A DNA stretch of 64,000 nucleotides from JBCBKU01 sp038521345 (GCA_038521345.1 JBCBKU010000003.1:192076-256075); one strand, 5' to 3'; counted from the stretch's first letter, positions 37,380 through 47,686 are shown. Notes: generated by a model not told the origin, from the letters alone. A program made the numbers and translations.

Positions 37380-37645
37380 GGTCTGCGCCGGCATACGCCG
37401 CGTTGCTTGCGGCCGGCCCGGTGCTGGCCCACGAATACGACACGCCCCGGATGCAGCTTCTGATCGCACTCATCGCCGAGAACGGGTGCCAGATGTCGGA
37501 CACGGAAGCGGATGAGACATTGCCGGGCTACGGGTTTACCCGTCATGAGACACGGCAAATCATCGGCGATCTTCTTTTTGACGGTCGCGCGTTCGTCGAT
37601 CGTGCATCAGGAACGGTGCGTTTGACGGAAGAGGATTGCACCTGA
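37376..37645 (+). CDS. Small exported protein, second paralogue of the nuoD-nuoE trio
   Basis: An 89-residue protein starting at GTG 37376 (GTGA overlap), with a signal peptide MRSAPAYAALLAAGPVLA. The mature segment (LIALIAENGCQMSDTEADE, LPGYGFTRHETRQIIGDL, ending EEDC) is paralogous to the protein at 36604. The Cys positions, the LP-x-x-GF motif and a DxASG-x-x-RL ending are kept. No known domain. Together with the two-repeat protein it separates nuoD from nuoE. Confidence 0.72.
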   Translation: MRSAPAYAALLAAGPVLAHEYDTPRMQLLIALIAENGCQMSDTEADETLPGYGFTRHETRQIIGDLLFDGRAFVDRASGTVRLTEEDCT

Positions 37646-37716
37646 TGGCCGTTCGCCTAGGAATGCACCGAAATACCGGGCACGCCGCCCGCACAGGATC
37701 ACGCAAAGGATAGTTC

Positions 37717-38820
37717 ATGCTGCGACGCCTGCATCCCGAGCAACCCGAGAGCTTTGCCTTCACGCCAGCCAATCAGGATTGGGCGGATGCGCAGATCTCA
37801 AAATACCCCGAGGGACGGCAGGCAAGCGCGATTATCCCGCTCCTCTGGCGTGCCCAAGAGCAGGAAGGGTGGTTAACCCGGCCGGCGATCGAACATGTGG
37901 CCGCGATGCTGGATCTTGCCTACATCCGCGCACTTGAAGTGGCGACGTTCTACTTCATGTTCCAGCTTCAACCGGTGGGCAGCGTTGCGCATATTCAGGT
38001 CTGCGGGACCACGTCCTGCATGATCATGGGCGCCGAGGATCTCGTCGGCGTTTGCAAGCGCCGGATTGCCGAACGTGCACACGCCCTGTCGGACGATGGC
38101 CGGTTCTCGTGGGAAGAGGTGGAATGCCTCGGTGCCTGCGCCAACGCTCCGATGGTGCAGATCGGAAAAGATTACTACGAGGATCTGAACGAAGAGCGTC
38201 TGGACGCGCTTCTGGATGCCTTCCAGGCTGGCGAGGTCCCCGTGCCCGGCCCGCAGAACGGTCGCTATGCGTCTGAGCCTGCGGGCGGACCGACCACGCT
38301 GACCGATCACGTGGACGGCCGGATCGAACGCAACGCGTCGGTGGCACTGGCCCTCGACATCGGTGACACGATCAAAAGGATCGATGGTACCGAAGTCCCG
38401 CTCGTCGCGCCGTGGCGGGATGGGCCGAGCGTGCAGGCGGCGACCGCCGAACGGCCCGCGTCGAAACCCATGCCGAAAGCGAAGTCGAAACCGAAGAAAC
38501 CGGCCGAGCCGGCGCCGGCGCCGGCCGCGGAGGGCCCCGGCACGCGGCCCGCTGCCTTGGAGGCGGCGCGTGACGGACGCGCCGATGATCTGAAGCGGAT
38601 AAAGGGGGTCGGACCAAAGCTCGAAAAGCTCTGTAACAGCCTTGGATTCTTCCACTTCGACCAAATCGCGGATTGGACCCCCGAAGAAGTCGCGTGGGTC
38701 GATCAGAACCTCGAGGGTTTTAAAGGCCGGGTGACTCGCGACGACTGGGTCGCACAAGCGAAAATCCTTGCCAAAGGGGGAGAGACAGAGTTCTCTTCCC
38801 GCGCTAAAAGCAAGACTTAG
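37717..38820 (+). CDS. nuoE: NADH-quinone oxidoreductase subunit E with C-terminal helix-hairpin-helix extension
   Basis: Residues 1 to about 165 are the 24-kDa thioredoxin-like 2Fe-2S subunit, with ligands in [10 protein letters not shown] and [11 protein letters not shown]. The rest roughly doubles the usual length of about 160-240: a low-complexity Lys/Pro/Ala linker ([20 protein letters not shown]) and then a helix-hairpin-helix-like domain at 289-360 ([20 protein letters not shown]). The same domain recurs in the next gene. It partners NuoF in the NADH dehydrogenase module. The role of the tail is unknown; such tails occur in other Rhodobacterales as far as I recall. Confidence 0.95.
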   Translation: MLRRLHPEQPESFAFTPANQDWADAQISKYPEGRQASAIIPLLWRAQEQEGWLTRPAIEHVAAMLDLAYIRALEVATFYFMFQLQPVGSVAHIQVCGTTSCMIMGAEDLVGVCKRRIAERAHALSDDGRFSWEEVECLGACANAPMVQIGKDYYEDLNEERLDALLDAFQAGEVPVPGPQNGRYASEPAGGPTTLTDHVDGRIERNASVALALDIGDTIKRIDGTEVPLVAPWRDGPSVQAATAERPASKPMPKAKSKPKKPAEPAPAPAAEGPGTRPAALEAARDGRADDLKRIKGVGPKLEKLCNSLGFFHFDQIADWTPEEVAWVDQNLEGFKGRVTRDDWVAQAKILAKGGETEFSSRAKSKT

Positions 38821-38821
38821 G

Positions 38822-38836
38822 GCGGCGTTACGCCGC
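38822..38836 (+). other. Small stem-loop behind nuoE
   Basis: GCGGCG / CGCCGC arms around TTA, starting two bases after the nuoE stop. There is no T-run; it is probably an RNA processing or stability element inside the operon. Confidence 0.4.
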
Positions 38837-38870
38837 ACCTTCGCTCGGGACTGACAGGGAGACGGGAAAT

Positions 38871-39530
38871 ATGTCGAAACAAACGCAAAACTCGATGGCG
38901 CTTGTGGGCGTGATCGCCGGGGGCATCGGGTTGGTGGCGTTCCTGATGCTGATGGTTGTCGGAAATTATGCCTTCACTCCGGCCGCCTTCTTGGCCGTGT
39001 TCCTCGCGATTGTCGTCGCGATATTCCTGTTTCTGGCCTTCCATAAGAAACCCGAAGGGCCGACGGCGGTCGAAGAAGCCTCGGCCCGGGCTCCGGTTGC
39101 TGCGGCTGCACCGGTTGCCGAGATGCCTGCAGCGCCGGCAGCGGCCGAGGTCCCGGCAGCCCCCCCGGCTCCTGCACCGGCACCCGCTCCAGCACCTGCC
39201 CCGGCACCCGTGGCCGCCGCAAGCGATGACGCCCCGTCTGAGGGAACGCGTCCCGAAGCGCTGGACGGTCCGCGCGGAGGAACAGCTGACGACCTGAAGC
39301 GGATCAAAGGCGTCGGTCCCAAACTCGAGAAGCTCTGCAACACGCTCGGCTTTTATCACTTTGACCAGATCGCGAACTGGACGTCGGACGAGGTGGCTTG
39401 GGTCGACCAGAACCTCGAAGGCTTCAAGGGACGCGTGTCGCGCGACAACTGGGTCGAGCAGGCCAAGCTTCTGGCGTCGGGCGGCGAGACCGAGTTCTCG
39501 AAGAAGGTCGACAAGGGTGACGTCTACTAG
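38871..39530 (+). CDS. Membrane-anchored helix-hairpin-helix protein, twin of the NuoE tail
   Basis: A 219-residue protein. Two membrane helices (ALVGVIAGGIGLVAFLMLMV; FLAVFLAIVVAIFLFLAF) lead to a long Ala/Pro linker (APAPAPAPAPAPV) and a C-terminal domain at 139-210 identical at 62 of 72 positions to the NuoE tail. It may hold the same partner at the membrane. No catalytic residues seen. Good ribosome site (CAGGGAGACGGG). Confidence 0.85.
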   Translation: MSKQTQNSMALVGVIAGGIGLVAFLMLMVVGNYAFTPAAFLAVFLAIVVAIFLFLAFHKKPEGPTAVEEASARAPVAAAAPVAEMPAAPAAAEVPAAPPAPAPAPAPAPAPAPVAAASDDAPSEGTRPEALDGPRGGTADDLKRIKGVGPKLEKLCNTLGFYHFDQIANWTSDEVAWVDQNLEGFKGRVSRDNWVEQAKLLASGGETEFSKKVDKGDVY

Positions 39531-39551
39531 GCGCAACGCCATGTCTGTCGG

Positions 39552-39574
39552 CGCGCGGCCCTGACGGCCGCGCG
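39552..39574 (+). other. GC-rich stem-loop before the DUF5337-like gene
   Basis: Arms CGCGCGGCC (39552-39560) and GGCCGCGCG (39566-39574) with loop CTGAC and then TTCT. A 9-bp perfect stem, terminator-like but with a short T-run; it may reduce or process the downstream message. Confidence 0.5.
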
Positions 39575-39594
39575 TTCTGCATTCGAAGGTGGGC

Positions 39595-39798
39595 ATGGAC
39601 GACGAGGACTTCGCACGCCAGGGCCGGATCGTGGCCATTGTGATTGCCGGGGCGGGCCTTTTGGCGATCCTCGCCCCTTGGATTCGGTCGGTTCTGAACC
39701 TCGCACCACGGTTCGAGTTTCTCTTTTATCTGATCTCTCTGGGTGCGTTCTTTTGGGCGCTGGTGGTGCTTGCCCGGATGTGGAACAAGCGACGGTAA
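39595..39798 (+). CDS. Small two-helix membrane protein (DUF5337-like)
   Basis: A 67-residue protein with two membrane helices (IVAIVIAGAGLLAILAPWI; FEFLFYLISLGAFFWALVVLA) and a basic end (RMWNKRR). It matches my recollection of the DUF5337 family, found beside nuoF in Rhodobacterales. The ATG at 39595 has AAGG just upstream; a GTG six bases earlier is possible. It may be an accessory to Complex I assembly, which is inference from position. Confidence 0.75.
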   Translation: MDDEDFARQGRIVAIVIAGAGLLAILAPWIRSVLNLAPRFEFLFYLISLGAFFWALVVLARMWNKRR

Positions 39799-39825
39799 GG
39801 GCGGGACCAGCGGGGACCTGAGGAT

Positions 39826-41121
39826 ATGTTGAAAGACGAAGACCGGATCTTCACAAACCTCTACGGGATGCACGATCGGACGCTTGCGGGCGCAAAGGCC
39901 CGAGGGCACTGGGACGGGACGGCGGGCCTGATCGAAAAGGGACGCGACTGGATCGTCGACGAGATGAAGACGTCGGGCTTGCGGGGTCGTGGCGGCGCCG
40001 GGTTCCCGACGGGTCTCAAGTGGTCATTCATGCCCAAGGAAAGCGATGGACGCCCGGCCTACCTCGTTGTGAACGCCGACGAATCCGAACCCGGAACCTG
40101 CAAGGACCGGGAGATCATGCGCCATGATCCCCACACATTGATTGAAGGGTGCCTGATCGCGTCCTTCGCGATGGGTGCGCATGCCTGCTACATCTATATC
40201 CGCGGCGAATACATCCGCGAGCGCGAGGCGCTGCAGGCGGCCATCGACGAATGCTATGACGCCGGTTTGCTTGGCAAGGACGCCGCCGGATCCGGATGGG
40301 ATTTCGATCTCTATCTTCACCACGGTGCCGGGGCATATATCTGCGGCGAGGAAACCGCCCTTCTCGAAAGCCTTGAAGGCAAGAAGGGTATGCCGCGGAT
40401 GAAGCCGCCCTTTCCGGCCGGCGCGGGCCTTTATGGGTGCCCTACCACGGTCAACAATGTCGAATCGATTGCCGTCGTCCCCACGATCCTGCGGCGCGGG
40501 GCCGAGTGGTTCTCGTCATTCGGGCGCCCGAACAACGCGGGCACCAAGATCTTCGCGATCTCGGGACATGTGGAAAAGCCCTGCGTGGTCGAGGAAGAGA
40601 TGTCGATTTCTCTTCGCGAACTGCTTGAGCGGCATTGCGGCGGCGTGCGCGGCGGTTGGTCGAACCTGAAGGCGGTCATACCCGGCGGCTCGTCCGTTCC
40701 GTGCCTGCCGAACCATCTCTGTGACGACGCGATCATGGACTTTGACTGGTTGCGCGAGCAGCGCTCGGGGTTGGGCACGGCCGCGGTCATCGTGATGGAC
40801 CAGTCGACCGACATCATCAAAGCGATCTGGCGGCTCTCGGCCTTTTACAAGCATGAAAGCTGCGGCCAGTGCACGCCGTGTCGTGAGGGCACAGGCTGGA
40901 TGATGCGGGTCATGGACCGTTTGGTGAAGGGGGAAGCCGAGGTCGAAGAGATCGATATGCTTCTGGATGTCACCAAACAGGTCGAGGGCCACACGATCTG
41001 TGCGCTCGGCGACGCCGCGGCCTGGCCGATCCAGGGGCTCATCCGCCATTACCGCGACGAGATCGAGGATCGGATCAAGGCCAAGAGAACGGGCCGTATG
41101 AGCGCGGTCGCAGCGGAGTAA
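39826..41121 (+). CDS. nuoF: NADH-quinone oxidoreductase subunit F
   Basis: The 51-kDa NADH-binding subunit, 431 residues. The NADH/FMN sites are [18 protein letters not shown] and [18 protein letters not shown], and cluster N3 ligands are in [20 protein letters not shown] plus a later Cys in [12 protein letters not shown]. It accepts hydride from NADH onto FMN and passes electrons to the Fe-S chain. Normal length and intact motifs. Confidence 0.98.
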   Translation: MLKDEDRIFTNLYGMHDRTLAGAKARGHWDGTAGLIEKGRDWIVDEMKTSGLRGRGGAGFPTGLKWSFMPKESDGRPAYLVVNADESEPGTCKDREIMRHDPHTLIEGCLIASFAMGAHACYIYIRGEYIREREALQAAIDECYDAGLLGKDAAGSGWDFDLYLHHGAGAYICGEETALLESLEGKKGMPRMKPPFPAGAGLYGCPTTVNNVESIAVVPTILRRGAEWFSSFGRPNNAGTKIFAISGHVEKPCVVEEEMSISLRELLERHCGGVRGGWSNLKAVIPGGSSVPCLPNHLCDDAIMDFDWLREQRSGLGTAAVIVMDQSTDIIKAIWRLSAFYKHESCGQCTPCREGTGWMMRVMDRLVKGEAEVEEIDMLLDVTKQVEGHTICALGDAAAWPIQGLIRHYRDEIEDRIKAKRTGRMSAVAAE

Positions 41122-41219
41122 ATACCTCCGCAGATCGGACGCCCGGTCTTTTGGTTTGCAGTGAACCGAGGGCGCGCGGCGCGGGCCCATTTCTTGTAGC
41201 CACGATGCTGGAAAGTAGC

Positions 41220-41669
41220 ATGCCAATCGCACACCTGAACTGGGGCGTTCTGAAAGCGCCGTGGGAGGATCCGCTCGTTGCGGATTTCGTGAATGCGCTC
41301 GATCGCGTAAACGCAGTCGCCGAGCGTTCACCGGGTTTCCTTTGGCGGATGCCCGGTGAAGCGATGGAGCGGGAACAGACCTTGATGCATGCGTTCGGAC
41401 CGCCTGAACGGGTGGCGTCGAGCCTTTCGGTCTGGGAATCCGCCGCAGAGCTTGACCATTTTGTGCAGAAGACCATCCACGGTGCGTTTATGGCCCGCCG
41501 GGACGAGTGGTTCGAGGTTCTGGAGCGCCCGCAATACGTTCTTTGGCATGTGGCTGACGGGCACAGGCCGACCGTGTCCGAAGGCGCCGCACGCCGGGAC
41601 ACTTATCGCGCCCGGGGGCCTTCAATGGACGCGTTCGACTTTGAGTACGCGCGCGCGCACGGGCTCTAG
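41220..41669 (+). CDS. DUF3291-family protein
   Basis: A 149-residue protein of the dimeric alpha/beta-barrel DUF3291 group: MPIAHLNWGVLKAPWEDPLVADF, then PGFLWRMPGEA, SLSVWESAAELDHFVQKTIHGAFMARRDEWFE and HVADGHRPTVSEGAARRDTYRARG. No biochemical role is known for the family. ATG 41220 is used; an ATG 15 bases earlier is possible. It lies between nuoF and the DUF5333-like gene. Confidence 0.8.
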   Translation: MPIAHLNWGVLKAPWEDPLVADFVNALDRVNAVAERSPGFLWRMPGEAMEREQTLMHAFGPPERVASSLSVWESAAELDHFVQKTIHGAFMARRDEWFEVLERPQYVLWHVADGHRPTVSEGAARRDTYRARGPSMDAFDFEYARAHGL

Positions 41670-41768
41670 CTCCGGCGGATCCGCGCCGGGTTGGGCGCGT
41701 TGATATGGCATAGCGGTGCGAAAGGGCCCATGTGATCGGCCAGCACGCCAGCCGAAGGAGGCCTCGTC

Positions 41769-42176
41769 GTGAAAAAAGTTCTTGGCGCCGTTCTGGCAAC
41801 CCTATGCCTGGCTGTATCGGCCGAGGCACAAACGCGCGTGGCGCTGGCCGATGATGCGGAGCTCGAGGCGGGTCTGACCGTCGTTGCGATCGGCGACATG
41901 ATCCGCAAGTCGTGCGACGGGATATCGGCTCGGCCGATCCGGGCCTATGCCTACATTTGGGATCTCGAGTCGCGGGCCCGGTCGCTGGGCTACTCGCGCG
42001 ACGAGATCGAGGCCTACATCGACAGCAGGCCCGACAAGGCCCGTATCGAAGCCAAGGCGCGGGATTGGATCGTCGCGCGGGGCGGGGATCCCGCGCGGCC
42101 GAGCACATATTGTGCAGTTGGACGCGGAGAGATCGCCGTAGGATCCACGGTGGGGCGGCTTTTGAAGCTCGACTAG
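41769..42176 (+). CDS. Exported DUF5333-like protein
   Basis: A 135-residue protein with a signal peptide ([21 protein letters not shown]) starting at GTG 41769 behind GAAGGAGG. The mature part has two Cys ([25 protein letters not shown]) and a helical centre ([21 protein letters not shown]). As I recall, DUF5333 proteins are found in Rhodobacterales nuo operons and have been misnamed Complex I subunit E. It is periplasmic, so not part of the known catalytic arm. Confidence 0.75.
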   Translation: MKKVLGAVLATLCLAVSAEAQTRVALADDAELEAGLTVVAIGDMIRKSCDGISARPIRAYAYIWDLESRARSLGYSRDEIEAYIDSRPDKARIEAKARDWIVARGGDPARPSTYCAVGRGEIAVGSTVGRLLKLD

Positions 42177-42255
42177 CCCCGCGCGCAATTGCGATCTTGA
42201 CGGCGGGTCCGAAGGGTGGCGTGTAGGGGCCGACCCATATGCACGAGGCCCTCCC

Positions 42256-44271
42256 ATGTCCGATCTCCGCACCATCGTCATCGACGGCAAGGAAATCGAG
42301 GTCAATCCGGCCATGACCCTGATCCAGGCGTGCGAGCAGGCCGGGATCGAGATCCCGCGGTTCTGCTACCACGAGCGCCTGTCGATCGCGGGGAATTGCC
42401 GCATGTGCCTTGTCGAGGTCGTGGGCGGGCCGCCCAAGCCTGCCGCGTCCTGCGCCATGCAGGTCAAGGACCTGCGCCCCGGCAAGGATGGGGCGCCGCC
42501 GCAAGTCCGCACCAACTCTCCTATGGTCAAGAAGGCCCGCGAGGGAGTGATGGAGTTCCTCCTGATCAACCATCCGCTGGATTGCCCGATCTGCGACCAG
42601 GGCGGCGAGTGCGACTTGCAGGATCAGGCCATGGCCTATGGCGTTGACTTCTCGCGTTTCCACGAGGCGAAGCGGGCGGTGGACAATCCCGATCTCGGGC
42701 CCCTTGTCGGCACGAGCATGACCCGCTGCATCTCGTGCACCCGCTGCGTGCGCTTCATCACCGAAGTGGCCGGGATGCCGGAACTGGGACAGACGGGCCG
42801 GGGTGAAGATGCCGAGATCACCTCGTATCTGGGTGCGACGCTCGACAGCGAGATGCAGGGGAACATCATCGACCTCTGTCCCGTCGGCGCGCTGACATCG
42901 AAACCCTATGCTTTCACGGCACGGCCCTGGGAACTGACCAAAACCGAGACGATCGATGTGATGGACGCGCTTGGCTCGAACATCCGTGTGGACACGAAAG
43001 GGCGCGAGGTCATGCGGATCCTGCCCCGGAACCACGACGGGGTGAACGAGGAATGGCTCGCCGACCGGTCACGGTTCGTTTGGGACGGGCTGCGTCGGCA
43101 GCGGCTTGACCGGCCGTACCTCAGGGAAAACGGCAGACTGCGCCCGGCCACGTGGCCAGAGGCGCTGCGCGCCGCCGCCGCGGCAATCAAGGGCAAGTCG
43201 GTCGCCGGTCTCGTGGGGGATCTGGCCCCGGTCGAGGCGGCATTCGCTCTCAAGTCCCTGATCGAAGGCCAAGGCGGTTTGGTCGAGTGCCGGACGGATG
43301 GCGCGGCGTTGCCCGCGGGAAATCGCTCGGGATATGTGGGCACGGCGTCGATCGAGGACATCGAGAACGCCAAGATGATTCTTCTGATCGGCACCAACCC
43401 GCGGGCCGAAGCCCCGGTCCTGAATGCGCGGATCCGCAAGGCTTGGCTGCGGGGCGCCAAGGTCGCGCGGATCGGACCGCCCACTGACCTGACGTACGAC
43501 GTCACCGAGCTTGGGACGAGCCGCGCAGCGCTTGCCGAACTTGCGGCGATGGATCATTCGGACAAACACGGCGTGCCCGGCGTGATGATCGTGGGGCAGG
43601 GCGCCCTGACGGGCGAAGATGGGGCTTCCGTATTGGGCACGGCCATGGCGACGGCGGCAGCCGGCCAGTCTAAATTCCTTATTCTGCACAGCGCGGCGTC
43701 CCGGGTCGGTGCCATGGATGTTGGCGCGGTCGCGGAAGGCGGCATCTCGGCCGCGCTTGGCGCGGACGTCATCTACAATCTTGGGACCGACGAAATTGAC
43801 GTTCCGGACGGCGCTTTCGTGATCTATCAGGGCAGCCACGGCGATCGGGGCGCACATCGCGCCGACCTGATCCTGCCGTCCGCGGCCTATACCGAGGAAG
43901 CGGGTTTGTTCGTTAACACCGAAGGCCGCCCGCAGCTGGCCCTCCGCGCCGGCTTCCCGCCGGGCGATGCGAAGGAAAACTGGGCAATCCTGAGGGCCTT
44001 GTCGGCTGAACTTGATGCGACCCAGCCTTGGGACAGTCTTGCGCAGCTGCGTCAGGCGATCTTGGCGGAACATCCGCATCTGGGCGCGATCGACCAGGTG
44101 CCGGAAAACGTATGGGACCCCGTCGCCGCAGGACCGATGGAGCAGGGCGATTTCGAACCTGCCGTTCGTCAGCACTACCTGACAAACCCCATTGCCCGGG
44201 CATCGGCATTGATGGGCGAGTTGCAAGCATTGGCGTCCGCGCGGTCGCCCGAGAAGATGGCGGCCGAGTAA
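42256..44271 (+). CDS. nuoG: NADH-quinone oxidoreductase subunit G
   Basis: The 75-kDa Fe-S subunit, 671 residues. Clusters are N1b ([20 protein letters not shown]), N5 with its His ligand ([20 protein letters not shown]), and N4 ([10 protein letters not shown], with a fourth Cys in [16 protein letters not shown]). The extra N7 cluster motif of E. coli NuoG is absent, as in mitochondria and other alphaproteobacteria. The C-terminal half is molybdopterin-oxidoreductase-like without a cofactor. Confidence 0.97.
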   Translation: MSDLRTIVIDGKEIEVNPAMTLIQACEQAGIEIPRFCYHERLSIAGNCRMCLVEVVGGPPKPAASCAMQVKDLRPGKDGAPPQVRTNSPMVKKAREGVMEFLLINHPLDCPICDQGGECDLQDQAMAYGVDFSRFHEAKRAVDNPDLGPLVGTSMTRCISCTRCVRFITEVAGMPELGQTGRGEDAEITSYLGATLDSEMQGNIIDLCPVGALTSKPYAFTARPWELTKTETIDVMDALGSNIRVDTKGREVMRILPRNHDGVNEEWLADRSRFVWDGLRRQRLDRPYLRENGRLRPATWPEALRAAAAAIKGKSVAGLVGDLAPVEAAFALKSLIEGQGGLVECRTDGAALPAGNRSGYVGTASIEDIENAKMILLIGTNPRAEAPVLNARIRKAWLRGAKVARIGPPTDLTYDVTELGTSRAALAELAAMDHSDKHGVPGVMIVGQGALTGEDGASVLGTAMATAAAGQSKFLILHSAASRVGAMDVGAVAEGGISAALGADVIYNLGTDEIDVPDGAFVIYQGSHGDRGAHRADLILPSAAYTEEAGLFVNTEGRPQLALRAGFPPGDAKENWAILRALSAELDATQPWDSLAQLRQAILAEHPHLGAIDQVPENVWDPVAAGPMEQGDFEPAVRQHYLTNPIARASALMGELQALASARSPEKMAAE

Positions 44272-44367
44272 AGGCGCGGCATCGGGGCGCAAGACCGCCG
44301 AAAGGCTCTGGAAACTCCGCTCGGGATGGGGTTTAGACAGGGGTAACCAGCGGAGGGACCGGCAGAG

Positions 44368-45405
44368 ATGGCCGATTTTTTCACCACACCCGCAGGCATA
44401 GCGGTGATCATCGCCGCCCAATGCCTTCTGGTCATCGGGTTTGTGATGATCTCGCTTCTGTTCCTTGTCTACGGAGATAGGAAAATCTGGGCCGCCGTCC
44501 AGATGCGCCGTGGTCCCAATGTGGTCGGCGCCTTCGGCCTTTTGCAGACAGTGGCCGATGCGCTCAAATACGTGGTGAAAGAGATCGTGGTGCCCGCAGG
44601 CGCTGACAAGACGGTCTTCATGATGGCGCCGATGATCTCGTTCGTTTTGGCATTGATTGCCTGGGCGGTGATCCCGTTCAACGAGACCTGGGTGCTGGCG
44701 GACATCAATGTCGCGATCCTTTATGTCTTCGCGATCTCCTCGCTCGAGGTCTACGGGGTCATCATGGGGGGCTGGGCGTCGAACTCAAAGTACCCGTTCC
44801 TCGGCAGCTTGCGTTCGGCCGCGCAAATGATCTCCTACGAGGTTTCGATCGGTCTCATCATCATCGGTGTGATTATCTCGACCGGGTCGCTCAACTTCGG
44901 ACAGATCGTGGCGGCACAGGACACGGGCTGGGGTCTTTTTGGATGGTACTGGCTGCCGCACCTGCCCATGGTCTTCCTCTTCTTCATCTCGACGCTGGCC
45001 GAGACGAACCGCCCGCCGTTCGATCTGCCCGAGGCGGAATCGGAGCTCGTCGCTGGTTATCAGGTCGAATATTCCTCGACGCCCTTCCTCCTCTTCATGG
45101 CGGGCGAATACATCGCCATCTTCCTGATGTGCGCGCTTATCTCGCTCTTGTTCTTCGGCGGCTGGCTGTCGCCGATCCCGGGCTTGCCTGATGGCGCGAT
45201 CTGGATGGTGGGCAAGATGGCCTTCTTCTTCTTCCTCTTCGCGATGGTGAAGGCCATCACACCTCGGTATCGCTATGACCAGCTCATGCGGCTTGGCTGG
45301 AAAGTGTTCCTTCCGATGTCGCTTGCCTGGGTCTTCATCGTGGCGTTCTTGGCAAAATTCGAGGTCCTCGGCGCCTTTTGGGCCCGTTGGACGTTAGGTG
45401 GCTGA
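44368..45405 (+). CDS. nuoH: NADH-quinone oxidoreductase subunit H
   Basis: Eight-helix membrane subunit of 345 residues linking the peripheral arm to the proton-pumping arm and forming the quinone entry. Diagnostic stretches are [19 protein letters not shown] (here [19 protein letters not shown]), [20 protein letters not shown] and [21 protein letters not shown] with the E-rich loop. Ends [11 protein letters not shown]. nuoI begins two bases after its stop. Confidence 0.97.
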   Translation: MADFFTTPAGIAVIIAAQCLLVIGFVMISLLFLVYGDRKIWAAVQMRRGPNVVGAFGLLQTVADALKYVVKEIVVPAGADKTVFMMAPMISFVLALIAWAVIPFNETWVLADINVAILYVFAISSLEVYGVIMGGWASNSKYPFLGSLRSAAQMISYEVSIGLIIIGVIISTGSLNFGQIVAAQDTGWGLFGWYWLPHLPMVFLFFISTLAETNRPPFDLPEAESELVAGYQVEYSSTPFLLFMAGEYIAIFLMCALISLLFFGGWLSPIPGLPDGAIWMVGKMAFFFFLFAMVKAITPRYRYDQLMRLGWKVFLPMSLAWVFIVAFLAKFEVLGAFWARWTLGG

Positions 45406-45406
45406 C

Positions 45407-45901
45407 ATGACCCAAATCGATTACACACGTGCGGCCAAGTACTTTCTCCTGGCGGACTTCTTTAAGGGGATGCGCCTTGGCCTGAAGTACTTCTTCGCGC
45501 CCAAGGCGACGGTCAACTACCCGCACGAGAAGGGGCCGCTGTCGCCCCGGTTTCGGGGGGAACACGCGCTTCGCCGCTATCCCAACGGGGAAGAGCGCTG
45601 CATTGCCTGCAAGCTCTGCGAGGCGATCTGCCCGGCGCAGGCGATCACGATCGACGCCGAACCCCGCGACGACGGTTCACGCCGCACCACCCGGTACGAT
45701 ATCGACATGACGAAGTGTATCTATTGCGGGTTCTGCCAGGAGGCGTGCCCGGTCGATGCCATCGTCGAGGGTCCGAATTTCGAGTTCTCCACCGAGACGC
45801 GGGAAGAACTCTACTACACCAAGGAAAAGCTGCTCGAAAATGGCGAGCGGTGGGAGGCCGAGATCGCGCGGAATCTCGAAATGGACGCGCCGTACCGGTA
45901 G
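45407..45901 (+). CDS. nuoI: NADH-quinone oxidoreductase subunit I
   Basis: Ferredoxin-like subunit of 164 residues with clusters N6a and N6b: [12 protein letters not shown] and [19 protein letters not shown]. It carries electrons from NuoG to NuoB. ATG 45407 is the first base-pair-supported start after the nuoH stop; a GTG nine bases earlier would overlap nuoH. N-terminal amphipathic helix ([20 protein letters not shown]) lies on the membrane. Confidence 0.97.
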   Translation: MTQIDYTRAAKYFLLADFFKGMRLGLKYFFAPKATVNYPHEKGPLSPRFRGEHALRRYPNGEERCIACKLCEAICPAQAITIDAEPRDDGSRRTTRYDIDMTKCIYCGFCQEACPVDAIVEGPNFEFSTETREELYYTKEKLLENGERWEAEIARNLEMDAPYR

Positions 45902-45907
45902 GAATGC

Positions 45908-46501
45908 ATGGGCACGTGGGGCACAGATAGTTTTGCAAACGACGAGGCGGTTGAATGGGCCGCCGCGTTTCGTGAGACGGGCCTGCCTGTCGCCGAAAGC
46001 ACGATCAAGATCGCCCTTGAGGATCATTTGAACAACCGGCTGTCGGCGGGAATTGCCTCGCGCGGGATTGCGGCGGTCGAGGCGGTCGCCCATGTCCTGG
46101 GCCGAGGTTCTGCAGAGGCCGCACGGCTGTTTGAGGGCGCGCCGGTCGGGGATCCGGCAATGGCCGCTACCCTTGTCGACGAGGCCAACGATCTGATTGC
46201 CGGAATTGCGGACGGGTCGAGCCTTGCCCAGCTTTGGAAGGCGGCCGAGGGTGGCGGTTATGAGGATTGGCTGGCCACTTTGGCCGATTTGCAAAGCCGT
46301 GTGACCGGCGCAGCCGAGGCTGACGTGGCGGCGGAGACTGGCGCAGTGGTCCCGTCAGAGGTTCCTATTCCAGACGCGACCGCTCTTGAAGATCTGCGCA
46401 AGGCCATCGGCGATCTCGAATACGATATCGAAGTGCTTCGCCAGGAAATGTCCGACAACTTTGCCCGACTGGCACGACGGCTCGAAGGGATCGTCAAATG
46501 A
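45908..46501 (+). CDS. DUF4259-family protein with coiled-coil tail
   Basis: A 197-residue cytoplasmic protein. MGTWGTDSFANDEAVEWAAAF is the DUF4259 signature; the body is helical with repeated DEAND/GDPAM segments. The C-terminal 45 residues (ALEDLRKAIGDLEYDIEVLR and beyond) look like a coiled coil. Function unknown. Starts six bases after nuoI and overlaps the next gene by ATGA, so it is firmly part of the operon. Confidence 0.8.
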   Translation: MGTWGTDSFANDEAVEWAAAFRETGLPVAESTIKIALEDHLNNRLSAGIASRGIAAVEAVAHVLGRGSAEAARLFEGAPVGDPAMAATLVDEANDLIAGIADGSSLAQLWKAAEGGGYEDWLATLADLQSRVTGAAEADVAAETGAVVPSEVPIPDATALEDLRKAIGDLEYDIEVLRQEMSDNFARLARRLEGIVK

Positions 46502-46911
46502 ACGACACTCCGAACCCGTTCGACATGATGCTGGCCATGGGCCAGGACTGGGCCCGGGCGTTCAATCCCGCCCTGGAAACCTTTGCACCCAAAGGATTTG
46601 AGGCGCTCTGGCCCACCATTCCGCGCGAGGTCATGGAGTCCTTCATGGGTAAGACGTTCAACCCCGGGGGCCTTGATGCCAAGACGAGGCTTTTGCTGAC
46701 GCTGGGTGGTTTGACGATTCTTGGGGCGCAGGCCGATGCTCAGATCCGACTGACGGTGCGCCATGCGATCGAGGCTGGCGCCACAGGTCAGGAAGTGGCC
46801 GAGACGATCGGCATGATGGCGATGTTCGGGGGTATCCCGGCTATGACACGAGCCATGGAACTGGCCCAAGAGGCCATGGCCGAACTCGAGACCAAAGGGG
46901 ACGACACATGA
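46498..46911 (+). CDS. Carboxymuconolactone decarboxylase-like protein
   Basis: A 137-residue protein of the CMD/AhpD-like helical family. The core is [39 protein letters not shown] and [22 protein letters not shown]. It has no cysteine at all, so it cannot be an AhpD-type peroxidase; it is nearer the PcaC-type branch. No protocatechuate genes are nearby. Coupled by ATGA overlaps to the DUF4259 gene and to nuoJ. Confidence 0.82.
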   Translation: MNDTPNPFDMMLAMGQDWARAFNPALETFAPKGFEALWPTIPREVMESFMGKTFNPGGLDAKTRLLLTLGGLTILGAQADAQIRLTVRHAIEAGATGQEVAETIGMMAMFGGIPAMTRAMELAQEAMAELETKGDDT

Positions 46912-47522
46912 GCGCCGCCGTATTCGCCTTCTACCTCTTTGCGATTTCTACGGTCGCCGGGGGGTTGTTCACGGTCATCAGCCGCAACCCGGTCCATTCG
47001 GTCCTGTGGCTCATTCTGGCCTTTCTGTCGTCGGCGGGCCTTTTCGTTCTTCTGGGCGCTGAATTCGTCGCGATGCTTCTGGTGATTGTCTATGTGGGCG
47101 CAGTGGCGGTCCTGTTCCTTTTCGTCGTGATGATGCTGGACGTGGATTTTGCAGAACTCAAGGCCGAGATGGCGCGTTACATGCCCCTGGCGCTTCTGAT
47201 CGGGGTCGTGCTGCTGATGCAGCTCGGCATTGCGTTTGGCGTTTGGCAAACGGCCGATATCGCGCCCGAGCTTCGGGCTCAGGTGACCCCTGCACTGGGC
47301 GAAGCGCACAACACCAAGGCACTGGGGCTGATCCTGTACGACGACTACTTGCTCTTGTTCCAGCTGTCGGGGTTGATCCTGCTGGTCGCCATGATTGGGG
47401 CCATCGTGCTGACACTGCGCCACCGGTCCGATGTCAAACGTCAGGATGTGTTGGCACAGATGTACCGCGATCCGGCGAAGGCCATGGAGTTGAAGGACGT
47501 CAAGCCGGGGCAGGGGCTCTGA
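46908..47522 (+). CDS. nuoJ: NADH-quinone oxidoreductase subunit J
   Basis: Five-helix membrane subunit, 204 residues. The third-helix region [20 protein letters not shown] is the conserved core whose alpha/pi-bulge transition is linked to coupling in Complex I. The C-terminus is a cytoplasmic tail ([19 protein letters not shown]). ATGA overlap with the preceding gene. A possible mini-gene starts on its stop. Confidence 0.97.
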   Translation: MSAAVFAFYLFAISTVAGGLFTVISRNPVHSVLWLILAFLSSAGLFVLLGAEFVAMLLVIVYVGAVAVLFLFVVMMLDVDFAELKAEMARYMPLALLIGVVLLMQLGIAFGVWQTADIAPELRAQVTPALGEAHNTKALGLILYDDYLLLFQLSGLILLVAMIGAIVLTLRHRSDVKRQDVLAQMYRDPAKAMELKDVKPGQGL

Positions 47523-47611
47523 GCGGGTGGCTGATCATTGGCGTCGCGCTGATCGTGGCGGGGTTGCTCCTGCGACGTCGGCGCAAACGGAACGAAAGTG
47601 ACGATGCATAA
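47519..47611 (+). CDS. Possible 30-residue membrane peptide with CTG start behind nuoJ
   Basis: The frame opening on CTG 47519, overlapping the nuoJ stop as CTGA, encodes (M)[29 protein letters not shown] in two parts: a hydrophobic helix and a basic-acidic tail. This is a plausible small single-pass protein. It has no ATG, GTG or TTG start that keeps the helix intact. Evidence is limited to composition and the same stop-overlap seen for the first sulfotransferase; it could be chance. Confidence 0.35.
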   Translation: MSGWLIIGVALIVAGLLLRRRRKRNESDDA

Positions 47612-47686
47612 CGGCCCCGGGTCAGTCCCGGGTCGCGACGAACGAAAGACCCCGGAGCGTTCTGGGGCGGACAGGGACGGGCCGGA

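Noticed and set aside
38581..39530. Recent gene conversion between the NuoE tail and its neighbour
   Set aside because: The copies differ at many synonymous positions, so the protein similarity is old and selected.
46498..46911. AhpD-type peroxidase
   Set aside because: The CMD-like protein has no Cys, so the CxxC chemistry is impossible.
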